Positions 33,506-43,812 of a stretch of 64,000 bases of DNA are shown in pieces. The translations under genes and the position numbers were made by a program. The notes beneath the pieces are model-generated. The model had not been told where the DNA came from and made no database searches. It saw only the letters and a program-made list of their open reading frames with translations. Numbering within the stretch: the first letter of the stretch is position 1; each line of letters opens with the position of its first letter. Source of the stretch: Plectosphaerella cucumerina (taxonomy: Eukaryota > Ascomycota > Sordariomycetes > Glomerellales > Plectosphaerellaceae); assembly GCA_020746995.1 (NCBI GenBank), contig JAGPXD010000005.1, forward strand, positions 1,426,001 to 1,490,000, in the 5' to 3' direction.

Positions 33506-35232
33506 GCGGAGCCATGGGTTAGGGTCCAGAAAGAGGGGTGTGTGTGAAGGGCACGGTCTGGATGTCGTCGTCCACTAGTGCTGGGAGCTACTGTTTGCGG
33601 CTGGCAGCTCGCTGGCATGTCTCACGCGATGGCGCCAAGCTTCGTGGGTCGTCGTGTGTTGTAGAGACGTGCGGTTCGCCGCGCGGTAAATGAGCCCTCG
33701 TTGCCCGGACCTTTTTCGCGATGCTCTAAGTGATTTTTTTCGCCCTCTCCCTGGTGTCCGCTTACCTAGCATGACCAAAATCCGCCCGCTGGGGCGTCGA
33801 GCTGAAGTTAGGCTGAGAGCGCATGAAGGTCGATTCTCCAGCTGAGCGCGCGCCACGAACAAGCAATGCGCCCCTGCGCAGGCCCTTCCAGCCTCGATCG
33901 CAGATCGGGCATGGCCTTGAAGTGGGATTTTCCAAGCGCACAATGTTGTCGCCCGTACTTTGGCCCAATGAATGCCATGCCGAAGGCCGGCTCGGTTGGT
34001 GCCCTTCTCGCTAACCATCGACATTTGCTCACGCCATGCGACATTCCGCCATGTCTTGCCGGCCCCTCATCGGCGAAGTTCATCCCATCGTTGGTCCCCT
34101 GGGAGACGGATCTTCTCGTTAGCTTCCACTTACCCCTCGTCGCCTCGTGTCCATCGTGCGATTTTCACCGGAAATGGACAACTCTCGCATCCAAGTCTGG
34201 CCAAGCCGTTGCTCCCCCGCCCGGGTATCTTCAACGTTGGTTCGCAAACAGTCGCCAAGCACGGTATCCGGCCCCAACTGCTCGCTTGGCCGTGAATGTC
34301 TCAGTGTTGTGGCCTGACGATGTGAGGGCAGAGAGGGGCTACGGCTCGGCCAAGTCGGCGCACGCGCGAGAGGGTGAGACATTGCGACCCGGCGTCGGCG
34401 ATATCTCTGGGTGTGATAGTGAAGGGCAGAAGCTTCGTTCTCTCTCCTTGCTTTTTCCCTCCTGCAGTAGTAGTTTTTGGGGGCGATCAAGCGAGACGCA
34501 AGTCACGGGAGCAAGGGTTCGAGCAAGCCCAGGCCCTCCCGACGGGACGGCTCTCTCAGCCCCAGCGGAGCGGACATGCCGGACTGAAGCTGTCGACCCT
34601 TGCTGGCGGTACGGCTGAGAAAGGGTCAGCACGGCCTGGTTGAAGTGCTCATCACCACCACCACCCAGCGGCGGGCCCGGGCCTGGGACTATGAGGGGCC
34701 GCGCGGGCGCGTGGAAAAGAACGGCGCCGTCCACTTGTCTCTCGACTCTGCCGTTTTCGGCGATGACACGGCCGAGCCTGGCGATCATGCAAGGACTGGC
34801 GCAGGGAGGGCAAACATTCCCGCGGGGCCTAGTCGATTGGCGCTGCCACGCCAGGTGGTGGGCGAGCCCCTGGCGGAAGGGGAGGAGGGGGGTGGGAGGA
34901 ATGTTTGCGTCTTACCTTGCGTCCCAAGGTGAGCGCTGAGCCTCGTCATGGAGCATGGAGGGTGGAATTTTAGGTTTCCCTGGAATCCCACGCCCTTTTG
35001 CAGTTTTAGTGAGTGGTGTTGTTTGGATTCTGGGAGGGATACTAAAGGGCAAAGGTCGCACCCACTTCTCGACGGGTGGTGTTTGTGTTCCTGACGATCA
35101 CCCATCACGACTGACTTGCACGGCATCATCCACCAACGCTCACATCCTTCCATCACTCGGACAACCTCAACTGATTGCAAGACTCGTCACTTGTCGTATC
35201 GACAGACCAAAAAACCAAACAACACGAAAAAA
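33506..35232. other. Intergenic region
   Basis: About 1.7 kb without a recognisable gene. Open frames of up to 250 codons (33866-34618) show no domain, no matching splice structure and poor codon preference. An A-rich leader (GACAGACC...AACACGAAAAAA) ends at the small ORF at 35233. Confidence 0.5.
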
Positions 35233-35493
35233 ATGATCGCTCTCGTCCACACCTCTCCCTCTCCCGGCGCGCCTGTCATGACGGGCTTCGGCAGCATGCA
35301 GCCGTCGAGGACGTGCTCCATCGGGTCCTTCGCCGCCAACCTCTGGGCATTGGCCGTGGGCCATCACCAGCGCCGCGAGCCCCCTGCGATCCAGGAGCGC
35401 AAGTACGCCCCCTACGTGCCGACGCACGCCGGCACCGACTTTTCCAACAGCGCCACGCCGCGGTACATGAAGGAGCTCAACGCCGGGGCCTGA
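35233..35493 (+). CDS. Small hypothetical protein (86 residues)
   Basis: The ATG sits in an optimal context (CACGAAAAAAATGATC) after an AC-rich leader. The peptide contains MQPSRTCSIGSFAANLWALAV and ends TPRYMKELNAGA, with consistent GC third positions. Low hydrophobicity argues against a membrane or secreted protein. No family recognised; the start context and codon use are the only evidence. Confidence 0.5.
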   Translation: MIALVHTSPSPGAPVMTGFGSMQPSRTCSIGSFAANLWALAVGHHQRREPPAIQERKYAPYVPTHAGTDFSNSATPRYMKELNAGA

Positions 35494-38481
35494 AATGTTA
35501 CGGCGCAGGCAAGCGAAGAACAAAACGACAGATTACACGACGCCCCCAACGCCGGATGCAATGTCCAACGAACGGCTGCAGGCTAGTCGACACGGGAGAC
35601 AGACGTCGCCGTGTCGTGATCACCGCTACCCGGCATCACGCCCTGGAGCGCAACAGATCCCACGAGGTCGTCGCCCCGGGTTCAGCATCAACTCGAGCCA
35701 AGGGGCTGAAATGATGGAAGGCGAATGCCCACCACGCAGCAAAGAGGCGCCCGGCGGGCTCGGTGTGAAACATCGGGGGCTCACAGGAAAGCCAAGCGTA
35801 CATGGCATGCAAGGGGTCAAGCAGCCTTGGGCAGCAGTTCAAGGCATGGCAGGGCATTGGCAAGACGGCAGCCAGGATGTCGGGTAGGGGCCAAGGGCCA
35901 AGGGGCCAAGAGACGGGTGGTGATTAGTAGAGGGAACCTTCAATACGAACATCTTCTTTGTTTGAATATGGTCTGCATCATTGCATCTGGGGGTGATGAA
36001 CACTGACACGAGGTGATATCTGGGGGCCGGACCCCGTGAGGAGACCCCAGAGTCCGGGGCTGTTGTTGTTGGTCGCTGCAAGCAAGGGCACGCTGAATAA
36101 GGTGCCTGGAGCTTGAAATAGAAACGCAGCAGCTGCAGGCTCGGAGGGCAGGACATGTGGTCGAGTGGTGCTAATGCACGCCGCGGGAATCGTCCAGGGG
36201 CGGGATAGGCGGGAGGGGGGATCTGGGGGGCCCGGGGAGGTCGGTTTCCGGCTGGGTGCGGTGGCGCAGGGGCCTGGGGGAGGGCGGGAGATCCGGTTTT
36301 TGGGGCGAGGAGCAGCACTGGGGGAGCTGCTGGTGGTGTGGTGAGGTCGTCAGCCGAAGAGTTGGCGATGTTTGCGAGTTGTTGATGGTATTGGGCCAAA
36401 GCTGTCGCCACAAGGATCGCAGAAGTTGGCGGGCATGTTGGTGTATAAGGTTGCCAGTTCGGCGGCAAACCTGTTCGTCAGGTCTTCCTAGCTCATTCGA
36501 GAGCACCGGGATCGATATAAGCCTGAGGTTGTCTGTTGAGCACCTGTCGCCTCTTAGCTCAATGACATGTGGTGCTCGAAGGCGTAAGTCCCTGGCGAGT
36601 GCCAGTGCCGACGCGGGGGGCGAGCTGAGGCTCAGGTGGTTGCCAGAAAGCTTACGTGATGGTGACAGAGAGAGCCCTTCAATGGAAGGGCAGTCGTGCA
36701 ACCTGAGTTGGGCTCATGTAGAGTGCGCGATGCTATCGCCAGCCAGTCATGTAATGGAGGAGGAGATTAGTGTGGTGTTGCTGCTGCTCTGTTTGGGGAA
36801 TGGAAGGAGCGACCAGCAATCAGGGGAGGCAGGCACTAAACCCACCACCTCCACCAAACTTGAATCACATCACCCAAACACGCTCACTCGATCTCTCGCC
36901 CACTTCAACTTGCCCGCATCAATCCCATTCTCAAGCAAGCTGCCGCCTCGTGGGCATCCCGGGCCTCACGGGTACCGACCTGGCAGTCGACTAGACAACG
37001 AACCAGCGCGCCCATCTGTTTGCCCGCCCCCTCGCCCGAGTCCTCCACCGCTGCCGGCAGCCTCTTCCTCGACCTCACCGACTCCATCCCCGCCAAATCA
37101 CCAGCCTACACGACGACGACACCCACCAAACAGCTCACCTCGCCGATGGCCGCCTGCCTCGCGGAAGCATGCCATCGCATCTCGCATCCTCCGATCCCCT
37201 CCAAACATGAAACCGCCATGAGCCCGCAGCGGCACAATGCCATCCCGCCCATGACAGCGTCACGCAGTCGAACTTCCATGATTTTTCTTCCAGCCAGCCC
37301 CTCGTGGCATTCCCGACGGTTCCGATTGCCCTTTTGCGACATCCCAGTGGCCCGCGTCGATGCAGCTCGCCGCCGCCCTGGTAGCACAAACGAGCGGATC
37401 ATCGAGTCGCGTCCTACTCGTCCCGCACTATTAGCTGTCGCGTCCCGCAAAGTCTCTGCCTCGTGCTACCGCCAAACAGCGATTCCGCCCGATCAGAGCT
37501 GACCTTCTGCATGGCTCTTCATCTCCTTCCGTCAACAGCCTGGCCTGCCCTCTCACCAGCGCAAGGCTGAGATTGCATGGTCAAGAAGTACGAGGGACCA
37601 GACGGGAGGGCCAGGGACAGACACATCTCGAGACTGTCCACAACGGCACACGACTCCGCTGCAACATCGTCATCCCGGCATGCGACGTTGGGACGTCCCG
37701 CGGGGGCTGCGCTACTGCCATTACCCTCCCGACAATCCTCTCGGGGATGGCTTCGTCTGTCTTGGGCACCCTGGTCGCCCTGTCGCCCAGTAATAGCAAC
37801 CGACATGCTGGTCAACGCCAATCACGAGCAGCCCCCAAGATCAAGGACAACCACCATCCGGCCGCCACCTGCACCACGACGCTGCAGGGTTGGCCTTGGT
37901 TTGCACCGCCGCCACGCAACACGACACGACCCCCGTAGGCCATGACTGATGTCGTCCGTCTGGGTGTCTGTCTGTCTTTCCTCTTCCCACCACCACGACC
38001 AAGCCCGCCCGCCCGCGCCGACTTCTTCAACGCCCCCGTGGTGCGAGGTGCCGGGCCGCCGTCGTCACCACGAACAAACACCCGCTGCCCGGGGGCCCCC
38101 TCCCCCCTCGAGGGGGGGCTATTCTGTCTGTCCCACCCACCTGCAGGTCCAGAAGGAGAAGAAGCCGGACACGCTGCTGCCAGGCGTGCGCCCCCCTTTC
38201 GGCGAGCCCTGTCTGTCGTCTGTCATGTCAACCGTTTACGCCGCCGTCCTCTTTGTCCATATGATTCCGGCACATGCCCACGAACATCCCCCAAAGAGTC
38301 TGTTCACTCCGAGGCCTTCTTTCTCGAGTCCTGATGCGAGCCGCCTCCTCTCCCATGCCCTGACCTCCTGTCCTCGTTACACTACACATGGTGCTTGCCC
38401 GACCCGTTGTCTTGCCCAAGCTTTGACCTCTCGGAATCACTTCACCAAAACCAATACCCTCGACATCTCGACTTACACGAT
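35494..38481. other. Long intergenic region
   Basis: About 3 kb upstream of the large gene at 38482. Proline/serine-rich chance frames fill it in several phases, including 321 codons at 36256-37221 (+) and 209 codons at 35839-36468 (-); neither has family features. The C/T- and CACC-rich stretch from about 37800 to 38480 looks like a long promoter and leader. Confidence 0.5.
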
Positions 38482-40524
38482 ATGACGCAGCTCGGACATG
38501 GGCAGCGTACACCACGGGATCCATCCCCCGAGGGCCTAGGCGCCCCGATGCAGAGGTCACAAAGCGTATATCGCCCGACTCGACCGCTTCCGCCCCTTTC
38601 TTACCTGTGGGAGGAATCCTCCGACGGGTCTTTGTCCGAGACCGAGTCGCTGTCCCAACCACGCACCCCGGTGAAAAGCAACCGCAAGGCCAGCCTTTGT
38701 CTGCCCCGAGGCAGTGTCGACGTCTCCCTAAGCCCCGCAACCCTGAAGCGGCTTTCAGAGCGCAAACACCTTGTTTTCTCCGCGCCGCCAAAGCAATCAC
38801 CCAGCCCGCCCCCAATGGCGGCGGCATCCCCCTCCCTGGGCAGGGCGCGCATCGCCTCCGGCGCCAGCAGGCTCTCCCGCACAGGGCATATCGAGGCTCT
38901 GCCCCAGGGTTCATCCAGCACAGAGTCCGAAATGGAACGCCCTGCAGGCAAGGGCCGTCCCGCCGAGGCGGACGAACTCGCCGACAACATCCAGCAGCTC
39001 ATCCGGGAGACAGACAACGCCTTCAAGAGCGTGGGCTCCGCACTAGCTGACCTCCCTACCCTGTCGCCCCTCCCGGACACACCGAACGGAACAGCTCCAA
39101 AGACCACAATGTCGCCTACCTTTGGTCGTCCAAGCATCTGTACCGATGGACTCCCTCAGACTGTACTGCGGAACACGTCAAACGTTACATCTCCTTCCAT
39201 CAAGTCGCCCATAAGAACATCATCCGTCTCCAAAGTCAAGCGCACCAAGTCAAGGAAGTCCAAGAAGACCAAAGCCAACGTCACATCACTTTCAGCAAGA
39301 GTCTCACGCTGGGCGCTTGGAGAGAACGTAACCGATATTTTGAAGGGGAACTTTCTGAGGAAGATCGAGGCCGACGAGATGTTGACGCCGGAGCGTCTTG
39401 AAGTCGTGAGGGCCAGCAAGGAGTACCAGCTGCGGCAGAACGCCTCCCGGGAGACTCTCTCGACAGACACCGACGATGATAGCGAGACGCCGGTGGACGC
39501 CTTCCACCTCCAGGACCTCCCCGCACGTATTGGGTCGTCAGGCGTGGATATGAGCGGCGATCAGACGCTTCCTAGGCCCGGCCGGCCTGTCCGCTGCGAC
39601 TTTTCGCTGCCGAGGAAACAGCCAAGTCCGATAAGATGTACGGAGCAAGACGCGAACGCATCAAATACCACGACGCAAGAGGAGCAGGCTGCTCCCACCC
39701 CACCACCTAAGAATCCAGCGAGGCCTGCGCTCAAGTCCACGTACGTCTCGCAGCCACTACCAACAATTCCGGAGGTCCTCGTCTCCAAACCCGCGACACC
39801 AAAGCAAGAGCCATCCGCATGGTACTCTCCCATCGTCGATGACGAAACAATCTACTTTCAATCGACCCCATACACGATGAACATGCAGACCTTTCGCCAT
39901 GGCCGCATCTTCCTGCCGAAGCCCGACGTCCCCCGATGCATGAGCATCGACGACACCCTCGACTGGACGGCATTCCAGATGGCCATCCTTGGCGGCGCTG
40001 GCGACTTCATCTCGGGCTCTTCCGACTTCACCCACCGCGACGAGGACGGTCTCGATGACTTGTCAGCCTGGTTCGATGGGTTCGGCTTCGAGACAGCAGG
40101 TGGACTCGTGTCGGCTGGCACCACGCCCATGGGATCGCCCAGGTCTACACACCCTCGCGGCGAGTCTGGAGAGTACAGCTCGGCATCCTCGAGCGCCACC
40201 GACCCCGACCTTGACCTCCCCATCCCCGTGGCCCAAGAGTTCCCGCACGGCTTCTGGAACGAGGGCAGCTTCGACGCCTCCCGCTTCGCCCCTGGCACAG
40301 AAAAATGCAAGATCAAGAGGTGGACGCTCGAGGGCGCGCCCAAGAGGCCTGGCAACAACAGGGACAGCACCGGCAGCCTGCCGCAGAGCCCAATGGTGGA
40401 CCTGGTCTTCGTCGGGGAGGGCGATGAGGCGGAGCTCGTGCCCATGGGGTATAACCTCGGCCATGACCTTGGGGACTTTTTGCGGTGGGAGAACCAGGCC
40501 ATGTTCTCGTATGGGCAGGAGTAG
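38482..40524 (+). CDS. Large Ser/Pro-rich conserved fungal protein, unknown function
   Basis: A single exon of 680 residues from the ATG at 38482. Most of it is low-complexity, with many SP/TP sites (possible kinase targets) and basic patches (KVKRTKSRKSKKTK, about 270). Two ordered parts stand out: SLSARVSRWALGENVTDILKGNFLRKIEADEML, and a C-terminal region with MQTFRHGRIFLPKP, LDWTAFQMAILGGAGDF and FPHGFWNEGSFDASRF followed by KIKRWTLEG. It looks like a regulatory or scaffold protein conserved in filamentous ascomycetes. No catalytic motif or membrane segment is seen. Confidence 0.8.
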   Translation: MTQLGHGQRTPRDPSPEGLGAPMQRSQSVYRPTRPLPPLSYLWEESSDGSLSETESLSQPRTPVKSNRKASLCLPRGSVDVSLSPATLKRLSERKHLVFSAPPKQSPSPPPMAAASPSLGRARIASGASRLSRTGHIEALPQGSSSTESEMERPAGKGRPAEADELADNIQQLIRETDNAFKSVGSALADLPTLSPLPDTPNGTAPKTTMSPTFGRPSICTDGLPQTVLRNTSNVTSPSIKSPIRTSSVSKVKRTKSRKSKKTKANVTSLSARVSRWALGENVTDILKGNFLRKIEADEMLTPERLEVVRASKEYQLRQNASRETLSTDTDDDSETPVDAFHLQDLPARIGSSGVDMSGDQTLPRPGRPVRCDFSLPRKQPSPIRCTEQDANASNTTTQEEQAAPTPPPKNPARPALKSTYVSQPLPTIPEVLVSKPATPKQEPSAWYSPIVDDETIYFQSTPYTMNMQTFRHGRIFLPKPDVPRCMSIDDTLDWTAFQMAILGGAGDFISGSSDFTHRDEDGLDDLSAWFDGFGFETAGGLVSAGTTPMGSPRSTHPRGESGEYSSASSSATDPDLDLPIPVAQEFPHGFWNEGSFDASRFAPGTEKCKIKRWTLEGAPKRPGNNRDSTGSLPQSPMVDLVFVGEGDEAELVPMGYNLGHDLGDFLRWENQAMFSYGQE

Positions 40525-40741
40525 GAAGGGGGAAAAGTTGGGGGTTTGCTTTCTGGTTATGGCTTGGCATAGCATTGGCATACATTGGAGACGTCCGGAC
40601 GTCAGCTCTGCGAGCGCGTCTGTTGACCAGAATGATTGGCGTGGCATTTTGTACAAGTACATCTACCTGTAGGATGGGCATGGCCCATGAGCATGAATAC
40701 TCTGCTCGCAATAGAGTACAGTAATATCTTTTGGCTTGACT

Positions 40742-41197
40742 TCAGGATGTATCTTGAGGTGCTTGGGAAAGTACACAGCCCATCTTCGCCCTGCAGATCT
40801 TGATCGCCAAGTCTTTGGCTTCTTCTTCCGAGATTCCTCCAGACTTGCCAGACTCCCAAGTGACCCCGGTGATCCTCGCTCCCTTCATGTCCGATTCGCT
40901 GCCATCTGGGGATGATGCGGCGGTGATCTGGTAGTGCTCGTAGCCCGTCCAGCTTCTGTAGATGTACACGGTGATGTTGCCTTGGGCATCTGGACCATCT
41001 GCGCGGCACATCCAGCGGTCTTCCATCGCCTGCGGCTGGTAGCCCTTGATGAGCTTGTTGAAGTCGTCGAGGGAGATGGGAAGGTCCCATGGTGCGGTTT
41101 TGGGGTTCTTGATTGGGTGGGTTTCCCAGGTTGAGCCGGTGACTCGGTCGCTGGGGACGTCGGCCGGGGGAGGGGATCTGGAAGGAGAGGAGCCCAT
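40742..41197 (-). CDS. Small conserved fungal protein, possible N-myristoylation
   Basis: A single-exon frame of 151 residues from the ATG at 41197; the same frame is open upstream to an ATG at 41380, but that extension is low-complexity. The preferred start gives MGSSPSRSPP, which fits an N-myristoylation signal (MGxxxS). The core WDLPISLDDFNKLIKGYQP, EDRWMCRADGP, IYRSWTGYEHYQI and AKDLAIKICRAKMGC is compact with a mixed alpha/beta look. I recall similar unnamed proteins in other ascomycetes but no function. It faces the 680-residue gene tail-to-tail, 217 bp apart. Confidence 0.7.
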   Translation of the reverse strand: MGSSPSRSPPPADVPSDRVTGSTWETHPIKNPKTAPWDLPISLDDFNKLIKGYQPQAMEDRWMCRADGPDAQGNITVYIYRSWTGYEHYQITAASSPDGSESDMKGARITGVTWESGKSGGISEEEAKDLAIKICRAKMGCVLSQAPQDTS

Positions 41198-42405
41198 TCT
41201 GATGGAGTTTAAGTGTCGCTTTTTCTTTTGATAAGGCGTCGAGTAAGGATGAGAGGTCGATGAACATGTGCGGAGAGGTTGAGGTGGGAGGTGAAGGGTC
41301 GTTGCTGACTGAGCCTCGCGCACCGTGTCATGGAGCGGGGTAGAGTGAGGCCTCGATGGTGTCGTAGTCTTGGTGTCCACGCCTGACGAAAGGGCGATGG
41401 CTGCAATTGGTGCGGGCTGTAATTGGTTCAGAATTACAGTTGCATCGCATGATTATTTTGACAAGATCCTAGTATTTCTGCTTGAACCGTCGGGGGCCGG
41501 GCAGTGTACTGAATTGAGTACGGGCCGTCGGCTTGGTTAGAGTCCTATTCTGGGCCAACGCTTGGAGCATTGACAAGTCTGGGAACCCCTGGCATAGTCA
41601 ACGTTTACTGACCGTTCATGAACACCGAACATGATTCTGAGGCCATGAAGGGAACCGTCACTGTCATCATTTTCGACCCTTGACCTGGAAGGTGGACTCG
41701 TGGAGGCTGAGCGGCGCTGGGGAGATGACTCGTGCCTGGTTTCAAGATGGACAACTGCCGAGGTGACTATGCTGGATCCCTGCTATATCTTTCAACAACG
41801 CTATTTTGACTCGTTGTGCCTGGACTTTATGCCAAATAGGGTGGCAGCTTAACCATGGCATCAGTCTTCACGATGTTCCTGGGTGTGGCAGGGGTATACC
41901 GACCACAACAGTACAACTTGATGACCCGGAAGCCTATACTTGGCTGCTTTTATTGCACGTCTTCCAAATGTCAGCTGTCTTCTCTTGGAATCATCGACTA
42001 TTAGAGACTCTCCGTTTCGGATTGAATGTTTTCGTCGCCAAGATGGCGCTGGTCACAAATTCTCGCCCGCCCCGAGACTCGGACAACGCCGGTCAACGGT
42101 GCTTGCATCGTCTTATCGCTGCAATGTGCTTTCATCTGTCATCAAAATTGTCGAGATGATCGACTCGTGTCATATGGCCTGCAAGAGAGCGGCTCGACCG
42201 ACGACGACTGAGGTAACCTTGGGCGAGCAGCTTGAATCGCGAGAACATCAAAAAGGAACGTATAAAACACCGTGGAAGCAGTAGGGTATCTACTACAAGT
42301 CTCTGGCTCTCATCAAAGGTCACCTTCGTCTGAGCACACTCGTTTGAACGGTGTGTTTGACTCCTCTCTGCTCAATCACGTCACCCATCACACCCAACCG
42401 CCAGC
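41198..42405. other. Intergenic region
   Basis: About 1.2 kb without a supported gene. A TATAAAA box at 42261-42267 lies 145 bp before the ART-like gene. Weak open frames at 41806-42159 and 41940-42284 have no family features. Confidence 0.45.
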
Positions 42406-43044
42406 ATGGCCAAATACGCCAACCTCATCGTCTTCTACCTCCTCACCCTCTCCTCCTTCTGCTTCGGCCAGTTCAAAGTCTACCGCGCCGACACCAGAAC
42501 CCCCGAGCAGATCAAAAAAGCCGGAAGTTTCCTCCCCCGAGGCCAGTCCCGCGCCCTCACCGTCGCCCCCAACATCAGCATGTTCGCCCACGCCCTCGGT
42601 GCATCCAACGGCCAGAGCACCGATGCAGACGGCTACGTCTCCACCACCGTCGACGAGAAGACAGCCAAAACATTCCTCGGAAACTTCTTCCAGGGCACCG
42701 GACACGTGTACGAAATCGCGGCCACCCCCAACTTCATCCAAGTCGCAGGCAGTCTACGGCTCCTTTATGGCATAAGACAAATCGACAAGCGTCCTGAACC
42801 AAGTCTGCCAACTGCTACGCTCCTGTCGCTGCCTATCACAAGCGTAAGACCATCTCCTGGAAAAATCAAAATGACTCACCACCAGCACCTGAAGTTCCTG
42901 GAGGGGCGCAGGGCAGTGGACCTGGATGCGGCGGTGGCCAGCGTGATGGGATGGCTTGGGCGGGCCGACGACCGCGACTGGCTCCTCTTGTTTGACAACA
43001 TCGACCTGGACCACGACCAGGGCGGCTTGGAGGCGCAAATGTAG
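42406..43044 (+). pseudogene. Truncated secreted ADP-ribosyltransferase-like (Enterotoxin_a type) N-terminal part joined to an NB-ARC relic
   Basis: The open frame of 212 codons begins with a signal peptide (hydrophobic core NLIVFYLLTLSSFCFG, cleavage near residue 21). Residues 24-95 look like the first half of the heat-labile-enterotoxin/scabin family: VYRADTR with the NAD-binding arginine (Arg27), then GYVSTT matching the STS-like strand. After about residue 112 the similarity stops; the segment with the catalytic glutamates is not found, so ADP-ribosyltransferase activity is unlikely. The tail (AVDLDAAVASVMGWLG, DRDWLLLFDNIDLD) instead resembles the NB-ARC domain of fungal NLR proteins. 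A plausible 42-bp in-frame intron (42844-42885) lies at the join. A good TATA box stands at 42261. Probably two unrelated remnants read as one frame. Confidence 0.55.
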
Positions 43045-43150
43045 TAGAAGGCGCCTGCGATGTGAGGCAGTACTTGCTGTGGGACCACGGCGCGGCCCTG
43101 AGCTGGCCGAGGCGGAGAAGATGTATTAGCCCAGATGCTCGCCTTGCGTG
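42886..43150 (+). pseudogene. NB-ARC (NLR ATPase domain) relic
   Basis: The segment reads like the end of the Walker B/RNBS region of fungal NB-ARC-TPR proteins: DRDWLLLFDNIDLDHDQGG. Two TAG codons follow at about 43042-43047, yet in a neighbouring frame the match resumes as CDVRQYLLWDHGAAL, the residues that normally follow in the family. No P-loop is present upstream. It is therefore a decayed fragment with stops and a frameshift. Confidence 0.5.
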
Positions 43151-43812
43151 ATTGTGCTTTGACCTCCTGAACGCAAGGCTTGGCAGCGGCGCGTCGACCC
43201 GATCCGTGCTTCAGTCCTGTCGAGTGCTGCCAGGTCGCCTGTCCAGTTCGACACCATTTCCAACCCGACCTTCCCCGCCGAAGAGCCTTTCCCACGCAGA
43301 TATCTCACTGCCTAGTCGAAAGAGACTAATGTGATTAGAGGAGATGCATGCACCCGCCTTCGAGGGAGCTCGGCAGTGATCTCTACGTCGACATGGGTCG
43401 TCCCCCGATGATCTCAGTGGCCTCCCATGTCTGCATCAGACAGTTGATCACCCACCTCGAAGATCCAGTGCTTGGGAGACATGATTTGTTCGAATCAGAT
43501 GACTTGTCAGATAGACTGTTGGACTCGAGGGACCAGGATCCTCAAAATTGCTTTGATAATTGCGTACCTACCAATATCATGATCACAAGCCCAGAATGAC
43601 GCCGTTGTTCCAATGACCCTCTTTTTGGAAGCACCAATTCGATTGCAGAAAGTCTCCGACAGTTCCCTAACGCGAGTATTTAAACGGAAAGAGTGCATTT
43701 TACTACAGGATGAGAGGTAAGGACTATCCCAGCCCCCTTTCTACCCCCGCAACCTCATGAGTTTTTGCGATTTTCGCTACCAACTTGGTACTCCATCTCC
43801 AATGGCCCTCGA
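43151..43812. other. Intergenic region
   Basis: About 660 bp with no supported gene; short frames only. It holds the 3' flank of the deaminase-like gene on the minus strand. Confidence 0.4.

Noticed and set aside
35839..36468. Open frame of 209 codons (-), proline-rich
   Set aside because: Composition is biased, no motif, and codon preference is unlike the real genes nearby.
36256..37221. Open frame of 321 codons (+)
   Set aside because: Low-complexity, no domain or splice support, and overlaps other equally long frames; a GC-rich chance frame.
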